Shown: in pieces, positions 7,852 to 15,746 of the stretch | Numbering within the stretch: the stretch's first letter is position 1 | How the letters are laid out: every line of letters begins with the position of its first letter | Assembly (NCBI RefSeq): GCF_900176515.1 | Contig: NZ_FWXV01000010.1 | Coordinates: 124,001-188,000, forward strand | Reading direction: 5' to 3' | DNA length: 64,000 nucleotides | Source: Kibdelosporangium aridum | Lineage (GTDB): Bacteria > Actinomycetota > Actinomycetes > Mycobacteriales > Pseudonocardiaceae | Notes under the pieces: generated by a model | Database searches by the model: none | Seen by the model: only the letters and a program-made list of their open reading frames with translations | What the model was told of the DNA's origin: nothing | Translations under genes and position numbers: made by a program

Positions 7852-9783
7852 GTGCGCAGGTTGCTGGGGGTGCTGGCGGTCACGATCGCGGCGTTGACAT
7901 TTGGAATAGTCGCGTCGCGTCCGGCCCCGCCGCCCGAGCAGGTGCCGCCGGGCAGCGATTTCGCGGCCGCCGCGCGCACGATCGAAGCCTTGCTGGATCC
8001 CGCGTCCGGGGTCGACCCGATCGCCCTGCTGCCCGCCGATTTCTCCACTGTGGAGAAGGTCGTGCCTGGCCGGCTGCGCGCGCCGGACGGGACCATGCGC
8101 GCCGTCCACGTGGACGGCGGATGTTCCACGCCACTGGGTGACGAGAACACCCGCTGGGATTACAGCGTCGGTTGCAAGGCACACGACCTGGGCTACGACC
8201 TGCTCCGGTACGCCGAGAAAAAGGGCCACCCGCTGCCCGCGGACCTTCGCCGCAGGCTGGACGACCAGCTGTCGCGGGACATGCACAAGCAGTGCGAGCT
8301 CAACCCGAAGAACTCGGCGGGCCTCTGCGAGATGGTCGCCGACCTGTACACGGTCGGCCTGGTGGTCAACTCGTGGCACCAACGCTGGGGTCCGCCGCGG
8401 GCCGAACCGATCTCCTCGTGGGCCGTTGGCTTGCTCGTGGTGATCTTCCTGTTCGCCGGCAGGCCGCCGTGGTCAAGGCGCAGTCCAGCCCCTGGCGCAC
8501 CGGAAGCGCCACCCGTGGACTACATGTCGATGCTGCGGGTGCTGAGCATGGCCGGGATCGTGGTCGGCGAGACCGTCCTCGCGTTCACGCACGCCAGCGG
8601 CTTCTGGTTATTGCAGCTCGCGCCGTTGTTGTTCTTCGCGGGCGGGCACGCGAACGTGCTGGCCTGGCGGTCTTCCGAAGGCGACTACGGCGCGTACCTC
8701 GCGATCCGGATCCACGCGTTGCTCAGGCCGGTGTTCGCCTTCGTGCTGGCGTGGTTGCTCATCCCGCTGACCCTCGAATTGCTGGACGCGCCCGAGGGCA
8801 CGATCGCGTCGGTGGGTCCGCTGGTGCTCGAGCCGCTCTGGGTGCTCGGCATTTTCTTGATCACGGTCGCCGCGTGCCCCGCCATGGAGTGGCTTTACGA
8901 CAGGTTCGGGGTAGTCGTCCCGCTGGCTTTCCTTGTCGGCTCGACCGTGGTGCACGCCATCGGGTCGACCGACGCGTACCTGTTGGTCAGCGGGTTGCTG
9001 CTGGCTCTCGGATTCGGCCAGCTGGCGTTTCACTGGGAGGACGGCCCGCTGCGCCAGGTCCCCCGGCCTGCGCTGATCGGTGTGGCCGTCGCCGCCCTTG
9101 CCGGCTTCGTGTTCCTGCGCTATCTGCCGTTGCTCGGTATCGCCCAGGTCAGCCTGGCCTGCACGGTCCGGACCTTCGACTGGGTCCCGGCCAGGACCGT
9201 CGGCTTCCTGCGGTCGAGACCGATGACGGTCTATCTCGTGTACGTCGGCCTCGTGCTGTTGTACGCCGGACTGACCAGTTCCGTCGGCCTCGACTGGTTC
9301 ACGCGGCCGCGCACCTGGGTGGCGGTCTCGATGATCACTGCCGCGATCCTCGTCGCATTTTTCTGGTACGAGCGGCGGCCGCACGCGGTGGCCGCTCTGC
9401 CAGGCCCGGTCAACGGTGTCCAGGCGCTGGCGTGCGTCCTGGGCGTCGGCTACGCCACCCTGGGGGTGCTCGGGTTCGCGGTCACCGGCGTCACTTGGCA
9501 CATCGGCGCGCCCGCGCTGCTGGGCATGGCGCTGGACCCGCTGGCGAACCTGATCCACTTGATGCTCGGCGGATACCTGCTGCACGTGGTGCACACCGGC
9601 AAATCCGGCCGGACTTGGCCGTGGCTGCTCACCGCGGCCGCCTGCGTCCCGCCGATCCTGTCGACGTGGAGCCCGTTCGGCACCGTCGTGCACGGCGCGA
9701 CCGTGGCCGTGGCCCTCGCGATTGCGGGGCACGTCACAGTCACCAGGATTCGTACCAAAGCGACAGTCGTGAACGCTGGGTAG
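7852..9783 (+). CDS. Secreted phospholipase A2 domain fused to a polytopic membrane domain
   Basis: 643 residues. An N-terminal signal or anchor (residues 3-22) is followed by a prokaryotic phospholipase A2 domain (about 35-180). It has the catalytic His111-Asp112 in CKAHDLGYDLLRY and four cysteines (91, 108, 148, 159) placed for two disulfides, the first in CSTPLGDENTRWDYS. From about 187 to the end there are some 14 hydrophobic segments. The tail GMALDPLANLIHLMLGGYLL resembles DUF4383-type proteins, and the middle loosely resembles acyltransferase-3 membrane enzymes. Stand-alone bacterial PLA2s are about 150 residues, so most of this protein is extra. The start is GTG 7852; no good ribosome site is seen. 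It probably hydrolyses lipids outside the membrane; the role of the membrane part is unknown. Confidence 0.8.
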   Translation: MRRLLGVLAVTIAALTFGIVASRPAPPPEQVPPGSDFAAAARTIEALLDPASGVDPIALLPADFSTVEKVVPGRLRAPDGTMRAVHVDGGCSTPLGDENTRWDYSVGCKAHDLGYDLLRYAEKKGHPLPADLRRRLDDQLSRDMHKQCELNPKNSAGLCEMVADLYTVGLVVNSWHQRWGPPRAEPISSWAVGLLVVIFLFAGRPPWSRRSPAPGAPEAPPVDYMSMLRVLSMAGIVVGETVLAFTHASGFWLLQLAPLLFFAGGHANVLAWRSSEGDYGAYLAIRIHALLRPVFAFVLAWLLIPLTLELLDAPEGTIASVGPLVLEPLWVLGIFLITVAACPAMEWLYDRFGVVVPLAFLVGSTVVHAIGSTDAYLLVSGLLLALGFGQLAFHWEDGPLRQVPRPALIGVAVAALAGFVFLRYLPLLGIAQVSLACTVRTFDWVPARTVGFLRSRPMTVYLVYVGLVLLYAGLTSSVGLDWFTRPRTWVAVSMITAAILVAFFWYERRPHAVAALPGPVNGVQALACVLGVGYATLGVLGFAVTGVTWHIGAPALLGMALDPLANLIHLMLGGYLLHVVHTGKSGRTWPWLLTAAACVPPILSTWSPFGTVVHGATVAVALAIAGHVTVTRIRTKATVVNAG

Positions 9784-9812
9784 CCTCATATGGATGTGGC
9801 GCACAAATCGCG

Positions 9813-9830
9813 CCACCGGGCTGTCGGTGG
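9813..9830 (+). terminator. Weak stem-loop after the phospholipase fusion gene
   Basis: Arms ccaccg (9813-9818) and cggtgg (9825-9830) surround a 6-nt loop, 30 bp after the stop. The stem is short, so this is only a candidate. The rest of 9784-10011 shows no gene. Confidence 0.25.
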
Positions 9831-10011
9831 AATCGCCGCAGGTCAGGCCGGGAAACTGGCTTGGTGAACCGGCTGCGGCACGCCGTACCACGATGTGGTC
9901 GACACCATGTCGACGACGGTGTGCCACCCTACCGACAACCGGATGCCCTCCCTGCGCGTCCGATAGGTAGTTGGGACACATGGGGCACAGCTGAGCTGAC
10001 AGGAGAGGTAG

Positions 10012-11733
10012 TTGGAGTACGGGCCGCCAAGGTCGAGCGGCCGCGCAGGCGATCAGGGCCGTGGAGGACGTCCGGTACCGCCGCGTGGTCAGCAGGGTGC
10101 GTCACCGCGCCGTCGAGTGCCGCCGCCTGATCGTGACTCCCGTACGCCGCTGCGTGAAAGAGACAACCGGGACCACCCGGCACGTGATCGTTTCGCTCCG
10201 GCGCGTGAGCGCTCCGGTGAGCGTTCACGGCCACGCCCAGCCGTCGCGCCAGAACGACCGAAGCGGATCGGCGGCAAGGTCCTCATCGCCGTGGTGTCCT
10301 TGATCATCCTCAGCGCCACCGGTTACGGCTACGGCAAGTACAACGAGATCGTCGGCGGCTACACCACGGCCAACGTCCTCGACGAAGGCGCCGGTGGACC
10401 GAAGCCCGCAGACGGCGCGACGGACATCCTGCTGGTCGGTCTGGACAGCCGCGTCGACGCGCAGGGCAACCCGCTGTCGAAGGAACTGCTGGCCAAGCTG
10501 AACGGCGGCAAGGCAGACGGCGTGCTGAACACCGACACGCTGATCTTGATGCGGATCCCGAACGACGGCAAAAAGGCTGTCGGCATCTCGATCCCGCGCG
10601 ACTCGTACGTGGACATCCCCGGCGGCTACGGCAAGCACAAGATCAACTCGGCGTACGCCCGCGCCAAGGCCGACGCGATGCGCAAGCTGAAAGCCGACGG
10701 CGAGACCAACCAGGCCCAACTGGAGGTCAAGTCCAACCAGGCCGGCGCGGCACAGCTGATCAAGACCATCCAGGGCCTGACCGGGGCGCAGATCGACAAC
10801 TACGCCGAGGTCAACCTGCTCGGCTTCTCCGAGATCACCGACGCGGTCGGCGGCGTGCCGATCTGCCTGGTCAAGTCGGTCAACGACAGCTTCTCCGGCG
10901 CCCGGTTCGCGGCAGGCGAGCAGGAAGTGTCCGGCGTGCAGGCGCTGCAGTTCGTCCGCCAGCGGCACGGCCTGCCCAACGGTGACCTGGACCGGATCGT
11001 GCGCCAGCAGGTCTTCATGAAGAGCATGGCCACGAAGGTGCTCAGCGCGGGCACCCTGACCGACCAGAGCAAGCTGGACAAGCTGCTCGTGGCGATCAAG
11101 AAGTCGGTCGTGCTGGACCAGAAGTGGAACATCGTCCAGTTCGCCAAGCAGATGCAGGGCATGACCGGCGGGGCGCTGGACTTCAAGACCATCCCGACCG
11201 GCCGTCCCGACCTCAAGACGCCGGAGGACGGCGACGCGATCGAGATCAAGCCGGCCGAGGTCAAGGCGTTCGTGCAGGGCCTGCTCGGCGAGCCGGCGCC
11301 GCCACCAGGCTCCCCGTCGTCGGGCGGCGGGCAGCCGACCGACGCGGGCAACAAGGCGATCACTGTCGACGTCCGCAACGGCAACGGCAAGACCGGCCTG
11401 GCCGCTCAGGTCTCCGAGACACTCGCCGGCCAAGGCTTCACCGCCGGTGACACGTCCAGCGTGACGGCCAGGACCAAGACCGTGGTCCGGTACGCACGCG
11501 GGGAGAAAGCCAACGCCGACAAGGTCGCGGAGGCGCTCGGCGGGGGCTACACCGTGGAGCAGGACGCGAACGTCGCCAAGGGCCACGTGGTCGTCTTCCT
11601 CGGCAAGGACTACCAGGCGACCAACGGCTTCGCCGCGCAGCCGATGCTGCAGCTCGACCCGGGCACGGCCCGCGCCCAGCAGCAGCAACCGCCGCCGCGG
11701 ATCGGCTCGAACGGCGCCCCCTGCGTGAACTAG
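10012..11733 (+). CDS. LytR-CpsA-Psr (LCP) family protein with LytR_C domain
   Basis: 573-residue membrane-anchored ligase that transfers lipid-linked glycopolymers (arabinogalactan or teichoic-type) onto peptidoglycan. A charged Arg/Pro-rich cytoplasmic tail (1-87) leads to one membrane helix (88-106). The LCP domain (about 135-330) shows DILLVGLDSR, LNTDTLILMR, ISIPRDSYVDIPG, KINSAYA and QFVRQRHGLPNGDLDR, the arginine- and aspartate-rich pyrophosphate/metal site. A LytR_C domain lies at about 395-490 (ITVDVRNGNGKTGLAAQVSE). The start is TTG 10012: an in-frame TAG precedes it directly and AGGAGAG at 10001-10007 is a good ribosome site. The gene is monocistronic. Confidence 0.9.
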   Translation: MEYGPPRSSGRAGDQGRGGRPVPPRGQQGASPRRRVPPPDRDSRTPLRERDNRDHPARDRFAPARERSGERSRPRPAVAPERPKRIGGKVLIAVVSLIILSATGYGYGKYNEIVGGYTTANVLDEGAGGPKPADGATDILLVGLDSRVDAQGNPLSKELLAKLNGGKADGVLNTDTLILMRIPNDGKKAVGISIPRDSYVDIPGGYGKHKINSAYARAKADAMRKLKADGETNQAQLEVKSNQAGAAQLIKTIQGLTGAQIDNYAEVNLLGFSEITDAVGGVPICLVKSVNDSFSGARFAAGEQEVSGVQALQFVRQRHGLPNGDLDRIVRQQVFMKSMATKVLSAGTLTDQSKLDKLLVAIKKSVVLDQKWNIVQFAKQMQGMTGGALDFKTIPTGRPDLKTPEDGDAIEIKPAEVKAFVQGLLGEPAPPPGSPSSGGGQPTDAGNKAITVDVRNGNGKTGLAAQVSETLAGQGFTAGDTSSVTARTKTVVRYARGEKANADKVAEALGGGYTVEQDANVAKGHVVVFLGKDYQATNGFAAQPMLQLDPGTARAQQQQPPPRIGSNGAPCVN

Positions 11734-11805
11734 CCGGGTGGACTAGCTGAATGAGATTCACTCTTTGGGAGTAACACGGAAAGAAAAATCTACTTTCGCG
11801 TAAGA

Positions 11806-12375
11806 GTGGGCCTACCGGCGAGTTCCTCCAGTGTGTTGTTCGACGTGGCTGTGTACCAACGGGTGCTCGGGGACGAGATCCGCAGACTGCGCAAGAAGCG
11901 CGGTCTGACTCGCAAGCAGCTCAACCGCCGCTTGCAGAGCGACATCTCGCTGCAGACGTTGGCCACCTACGAACTGGGCACTCGGCAGTGCTCGATGGTC
12001 CGGTTCGTGGAGATCTGCCTGGCGCTGGACGAGCTGCCCCACGAGTTGATCGCACGCGTGCACGAGCGGGTGTTCACCGACTCGCCACGCGGCCGGGTCC
12101 GGATCGACCTGCGTCAGGTCGTCCGCGACGACCATCCCGAACTGCTGCCGCTGCGCCGCTGGGCCCGCGACAGACTCGACCACCATCCAGCCGGTCACAC
12201 CGCGGGCGCCGCCGAGGTCCAGCTCGACTTCGCCGCGATCGAGCGGATGGCCGAACTGTGCGGCCTGGACACGGTCGACCTGATCAGCCTGCTGCGGCGG
12301 ATCGGTGGCACGCCCAGTGAGCCACCCGTCTACCACCAGGTGAACGGTGACTTCGAGAGCGAGAACGACGACTGA
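11806..12375 (+). CDS. XRE-type helix-turn-helix regulator
   Basis: Up to 189 residues. A helix-turn-helix lies near the N-terminus (VLGDEIRRLRKKRGLTRKQL and LQTLATYELGTRQCSMVRF). The remainder (RWARDRLDHHPAG...IERMAELCGLDTVDLISLLR) is helical without a known effector domain. Similar short HTH proteins are widespread in Pseudonocardiaceae; the function is unknown. The start is uncertain: GTG 11806 is the first in frame, but GTG 11851 (VYQRVLGDEIRR) would give the compact HTH start. Neither has a ribosome site, which suggests leaderless translation. The upstream 50 bp are AT-rich for this genome and probably hold the promoter. Confidence 0.75.
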   Translation: MGLPASSSSVLFDVAVYQRVLGDEIRRLRKKRGLTRKQLNRRLQSDISLQTLATYELGTRQCSMVRFVEICLALDELPHELIARVHERVFTDSPRGRVRIDLRQVVRDDHPELLPLRRWARDRLDHHPAGHTAGAAEVQLDFAAIERMAELCGLDTVDLISLLRRIGGTPSEPPVYHQVNGDFESENDD

Positions 12376-12381
12376 CACGGC

Positions 12382-12418
12382 GTGAGCCGCGGCACCTCCC
12401 TGGTGTCCCGCGGCTCAC
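12382..12418. terminator. Strong bidirectional terminator hairpin
   Basis: Perfect 11-bp arms gtgagccgcgg (12382-12392) and ccgcggctcac (12408-12418), with an inner cacc/ggtg extension, lie between the convergent ends of the XRE gene (12375) and the monooxygenase gene (12431). Confidence 0.7.
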
Positions 12419-12430
12419 GTCGTCACCACA

Positions 12431-13900
12431 TCACCTGATGAGTTCGAAGTCGGCCGGGTCGACCTTCCGGGTCTCCAGCCAGTAGCGCCACGTGAATCCC
12501 GGCCACACCGTCCGGTTCACGCCGGCCGCGTCGAGGTACCAGCTCTTGCATCCGCCCTGCGTCCAGACGCCTTTGACGAGTTTGTGCTGGACCCGCTCAT
12601 TGAAGTCGTCCTGAACCTCCGGCCGGACGTTCAACGCCTTCGCTTCACTGCGTTCGACCAGGTCGATCGCTTCGGCGACGTACCGGATCTGCGACTCGAT
12701 CATGAAGACGACCGAGTTGTGGCCGAGCCCGGTGTTCGGCCCGAGCAGGAAGAACAGGTTCGGGAAGCCGGAGACGGTGATGCCTTTGTGGGTCTGCATC
12801 CCGCGCTGCCGCCATTCCTTGGACAGGTTCTTGTGGTCGAGCCCGATGACGTCCAGCTCGTCGAACGCGTCGGTGACGTGGAACCCGGTCCCGAAGATGA
12901 TCACGTCCACCTCGTGTTCGGTGCCGTCCGCCGCGATCACGCTGTGCTCGCGCACGTGCGTCACACCCTCGGTCACCACGTGGACGTTCTGGCGAGCCAG
13001 GGCCGGGTAGTAGTCGTTGGAGATCAGGACGCGTTTGCACCCCATCGTGTAGTCCGGCGTGAGTTTGTGGCGCAACGCGGGGTCCTTGACCTGCCGGGCC
13101 ATGTGCCTGCGCGCGATCAACTCGCCCGCCTTCATCACGCCGGGACGACCGTTGAACCCGATCGCCCTGGCTTCGAGCATCCAGTAGATGGCGTTGCGGT
13201 AGAGCCGCTGCGCACCCGGGACCAGCCTGAACAACCGCTTGCTCCACTCCGGCATCGCGTGATCGGGTTTCGGCATGATCCACGGCGGCGTGCGCTGGAA
13301 GACCGTCAGCTCGGCCACCTGAGGCGCGATCCGCGGGACGAACTGGATCGAGCTCGCGCCGGTGCCGATCACCGCGACCCGCTTGCCGCGCAGGTCGTAG
13401 TCGTGGTCCCAGTCGGCCGAGTGGAACGCCTTGCCCTTGAAGTCCGGCAGCCCCGGCAACTCCGGGATCCGCGGGATATGCAGCGCACCTATACCCGACA
13501 CGACGAACTTGGCGACGTACTCGTCCCCGTTGCGCGCCAACAGATGCCACCGGCTCTCCTCGGCGTCCCAGTGGGCGCCGACCATCTCCACACCGAACCG
13601 GATGTGCTCGCGCACGTCGTACTTTTCGGTAACGCGACGCAGGTAATCCCAGATTTCCGGCTGCGGCGAGAACGACCGGGTCCAGTCCGGGTTCTGCTCG
13701 AACGAGAAGGAGTACATGTGCGACTGGATGTCACAGGCGCACCCGGGATACGTGTTGTCCCGCCAGGTGCCGCCGACGTCCTGCGCCTTCTCCAGCACGA
13801 CGAAGTCGCTGCGGCCCGCCTTCTTCAGCTGGATGGCCATGCCCAGCCCGGAGAAGCCGGTGCCGACGACAACGACGCCCGTCTCGTACCGCTCGCCCAT
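12431..13900 (-). CDS. Flavin-containing monooxygenase of Baeyer-Villiger type
   Basis: 489 residues with the two-dinucleotide-fold plan of class B flavoprotein monooxygenases. The FAD motif is VVGTGFSGLG (11-20), and the NADPH motif VAVIGTGASS lies near 175-184. The Baeyer-Villiger fingerprint FKGKAFHSADWD is at 154-165. It should insert oxygen into ketones, or oxygenate soft nucleophiles, using NADPH and O2; the substrate is unknown. The start is ATG 13898-13900 behind GGAGGT. It is divergent from a TetR gene across 76 bp with direct repeats, so that TetR protein probably represses it. Confidence 0.9.
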   Translation of the reverse strand: MGERYETGVVVVGTGFSGLGMAIQLKKAGRSDFVVLEKAQDVGGTWRDNTYPGCACDIQSHMYSFSFEQNPDWTRSFSPQPEIWDYLRRVTEKYDVREHIRFGVEMVGAHWDAEESRWHLLARNGDEYVAKFVVSGIGALHIPRIPELPGLPDFKGKAFHSADWDHDYDLRGKRVAVIGTGASSIQFVPRIAPQVAELTVFQRTPPWIMPKPDHAMPEWSKRLFRLVPGAQRLYRNAIYWMLEARAIGFNGRPGVMKAGELIARRHMARQVKDPALRHKLTPDYTMGCKRVLISNDYYPALARQNVHVVTEGVTHVREHSVIAADGTEHEVDVIIFGTGFHVTDAFDELDVIGLDHKNLSKEWRQRGMQTHKGITVSGFPNLFFLLGPNTGLGHNSVVFMIESQIRYVAEAIDLVERSEAKALNVRPEVQDDFNERVQHKLVKGVWTQGGCKSWYLDAAGVNRTVWPGFTWRYWLETRKVDPADFELIR

Positions 13901-13923
13901 CTGACCTCCATGCCTGCGGAGCC

Positions 13924-13962
13924 ACCGATGTTACCGATAGTAGGTTACTTCTAGTAGGGAAC
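13924..13962. promoter_or_regulatory. Direct repeats in the monooxygenase/TetR divergent region
   Basis: tagtaggttac (13938-13948) and tagtagggaac (13952-13962) are 14 bp apart, and accgat occurs twice just before them. The gap is only 76 bp and must hold both promoters, so these repeats are plausible TetR-operator or promoter elements. The repeat is imperfect. Confidence 0.35.
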
Positions 13963-13976
13963 GGTAGAGTTAAGAC

Positions 13977-14615
13977 GTGACGAGTGCGGAGACCAAGACC
14001 GAACGCCGACGCCGGATGCCACGAGCAGACCGGGAGCGGCAGATGATGACGATCGCTGAAGCGGTCTTCTCCGAACGGGGGTACGCGGCGACCTCGATGG
14101 ACGAGATCGCCGACCGCGTCGGCGTGTCCAAGCCGATGATCTACGAGTACTTCGGCTCCAAAGAAGGCCTGCTCGTGGCCTGCATCCGGCAAGTGCGCAC
14201 CGAGCTGCGAGAACGGACCGCGCAGTCGGTCATCGGCGCGGCCTCACCCGAAGAGGCCCTCCGCAAGGGCCTGCAGACCTTCTTCCGCTTCACCGACGAC
14301 CACCGCAGGTCCTGGGAGCTGCTGCTGCGCACCGAGACAGCCGTGGTCGGCGCGGCGGCCGTGGCTGAAATCGAGACAGCCCGCCAAGAACAGATCCAGC
14401 TGCACATAGCGTTGTTCTCGGCATACATGCCCGAGACGGACCAACGGTCACTCGAAGCGGCCGCGGAGATCCTCGTCGGCGCGTGCGAGCGACTGTCGGT
14501 CTGGTACGTGCGGCATGACGATGTGACACCCGAACAAGCCGCCGAACACATCATGCGGATGACGTGGTTCGGCCTTAAAGGCGAGCTGGAGCGCCAGCAC
14601 GACCACCGTCAGTAG
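13977..14615 (+). CDS. TetR-family transcriptional regulator
   Basis: 212 residues. The N-terminal HTH reads MMTIAEAVFSERGYAATSMD, then EIADRVGVSKPMIYEYFGSK, the canonical TetR DNA-binding domain (about residues 22-68). The C-terminal ligand domain is all-helical. The start is GTG 13977, without a clear ribosome site. Divergent pairing with the Baeyer-Villiger-type enzyme suggests a one-enzyme, one-repressor switch responding to the enzyme's ketone or related substrate (inference). Confidence 0.88.
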   Translation: MTSAETKTERRRRMPRADRERQMMTIAEAVFSERGYAATSMDEIADRVGVSKPMIYEYFGSKEGLLVACIRQVRTELRERTAQSVIGAASPEEALRKGLQTFFRFTDDHRRSWELLLRTETAVVGAAAVAEIETARQEQIQLHIALFSAYMPETDQRSLEAAAEILVGACERLSVWYVRHDDVTPEQAAEHIMRMTWFGLKGELERQHDHRQ

Positions 14616-14741
14616 CAAACCAGAGCGACCACTAACACTCTGGATCGATCACCCGCGACTGAACTGTCGGGATAGGCTCGTAAGACGTCTAATGGTGACG
14701 AGCAAGCTCGACGATCCAGCCGCGGCGAGAGGGGCCGGCCC

Positions 14742-15107
14742 ATGATGGAACCGATCGAGGCGAACTACGTGCCAGACGGCGACGACTGGACCATCACGAT
14801 CGTCGGGAGAGGAAAAACCCTCACCGCCACCGCGCCAGGCCTGATCGCGGCAAGAGACAGAGCCGACCAGCTGGTCGAAGAACTCGCGGGCAACGAGAAG
14901 AACCGCACGGTCGTACACCGGCTCGACGGCGACGCGTTGGAATTCACCACGGCCTACCTCAACGCGCGCCTGGCCAAGCCGGAAGAACCGGCCCCGGCGA
15001 CCGAAGAAAAACCACCAGCCACCGAAGAACCAGCCGCGGAAACCGAACCGCCGAAGACCGCGAAACCCACGGAGGACGAGCCGGCGCAAGCCGCCACCAG
15101 CTCGTAG
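14742..15107 (+). CDS. Small acidic protein with a HicB-like N-terminal half
   Basis: 121 residues, not firmly recognised. The first ~70 residues (YVPDGDDWTITIVGRGKTLT, then GLIAARDRADQLVEEL) have the strand-strand-helix look of HicB/UPF0150-like domains. The tail (75-121) is a low-complexity Pro/Glu/Ala/Thr stretch, probably disordered. No HicA-like partner lies next to it, so a toxin-antitoxin role is not supported. The start is ATG 14742 (a second ATG follows at once), with a purine-rich GAGAGGGG upstream. Confidence 0.65.
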   Translation: MMEPIEANYVPDGDDWTITIVGRGKTLTATAPGLIAARDRADQLVEELAGNEKNRTVVHRLDGDALEFTTAYLNARLAKPEEPAPATEEKPPATEEPAAETEPPKTAKPTEDEPAQAATSS

Positions 15108-15120
15108 CCCCCAGGGTGGC

Positions 15121-15342
15121 TCAGCGGAACAGCCTCCGCACGACAAGCACCGCGACCAGCACACCCACACCGATCAGAGCGGCCTTCACCCGAGGATCGT
15201 CGAACTTCGACTTCACGCTCGACGTCGCGTCGTCGACCAGCTTCTTCGGGTCGGCCTTCTCACTCAGCTGGTCAAGCGTGGACGCCAGCGCGTCACGAGC
15301 CTGCTCGATGTCGCGCTGGATGGTGTCTGGGTCGCGGGCCAC
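15121..15342 (-). CDS. DUF3618 family small membrane protein
   Basis: 73 residues. The beginning, ARDPDTIQRDIEQARDALAS, is the DUF3618 signature, followed by a lysine-rich linker and one C-terminal membrane helix (IGVGVLVAVLVV) ending RRLFR. Such proteins are common in actinobacteria, often near phage-shock-like or DUF1469 genes; the function is unknown. The start is GTG 15342, set by GGAGG at 15347-15351 (4-nt spacing), and not the longer upstream reading. Confidence 0.82.
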   Translation of the reverse strand: MARDPDTIQRDIEQARDALASTLDQLSEKADPKKLVDDATSSVKSKFDDPRVKAALIGVGVLVAVLVVRRLFR

Positions 15343-15460
15343 AAGTCCTCCAAAGCTGCCTGGCTCTCGGCGCACCACGGTAGATCACCCGGCGCACTCA
15401 TGCGGCCCCGGGATCACGGCGGGTCGCAGACCACTAGGCTATGGCCCCGAAGTCGCTTGA

Positions 15461-15534
15461 GGGGCCGTAGCCCAATTGGCAGAGGCACACGGTTTAGGTC
15501 CGTGCAAGTGGGGGTTCAAGTCCCCCCGGCCCTA
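15461..15534 (+). tRNA. tRNA with anticodon UAG (Leu by codon table), class I shape
   Basis: A complete 74-nt cloverleaf. The acceptor GGGGCCG pairs with CGGCCCT (first pair G-U). The D arm is GCC/GGC, and the anticodon stem CACGG/CCGTG encloses TTTAGGT, so the anticodon is TAG, read as UAG and decoding CUA. The variable loop is only CAAGT. The T arm is GGGGG-TTCAAGT-CCCCC and the discriminator is A73. CCA is not encoded. Leucine tRNAs normally have a long class II variable arm, which is absent here, so the amino acid carried is open. A strong hairpin follows at 15538. Confidence 0.85.
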
Positions 15535-15537
15535 CGC

Positions 15538-15558
15538 GGCGTCGCGCTGTGCGACGCC
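15538..15558 (+). terminator. Terminator hairpin of the tRNA gene
   Basis: Perfect 8-bp arms ggcgtcgc (15538-15545) and gcgacgcc (15551-15558) around a 5-nt loop, starting 4 nt after the tRNA 3' end. Confidence 0.6.
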
Positions 15559-15588
15559 TCCAGCGTGGGCCGCGTAGCCGCGGTTTCT

Positions 15589-15609
15589 TCTGGGGGCCGA
15601 GCCCCCAGA
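15589..15609. terminator. Second hairpin, 9-bp stem with triloop
   Basis: tctgggggc (15589-15597) and gcccccaga (15601-15609) pair perfectly around cga. It lies between the tRNA and the end of the convergent lipoprotein gene and may stop transcription from either side. Confidence 0.5.
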
Positions 15610-15746
15610 CCCCACGGTGCGAGCTCCTGCTGAACCAGCGTTGTTACGTTGGGCTTGGACTAGCAGGGCTTGGCTGAGATTCGGTCCGCCAGCGTGTGGC
15701 CGGGCTACCGGTGGCGGGGGTGGCTCGGGGAAATGGCCAGGGGTGG

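Noticed and set aside
6015..8141. 708-residue open frame on the plus strand opposite the AfsR-like gene
   Set aside because: It has no ribosome site and no family features. Its composition mirrors the third-position GC bias of the real gene.
8608..9981. 457-residue minus-strand frame opposite the phospholipase fusion
   Set aside because: Low-complexity Arg/Gln/His-rich translation typical of a GC-rich shadow; the plus-strand gene has clear domains.
14742..15107. Toxin-antitoxin system suggested by a HicB-like protein
   Set aside because: No HicA-sized partner or other toxin is adjacent, and the long acidic tail is not typical.
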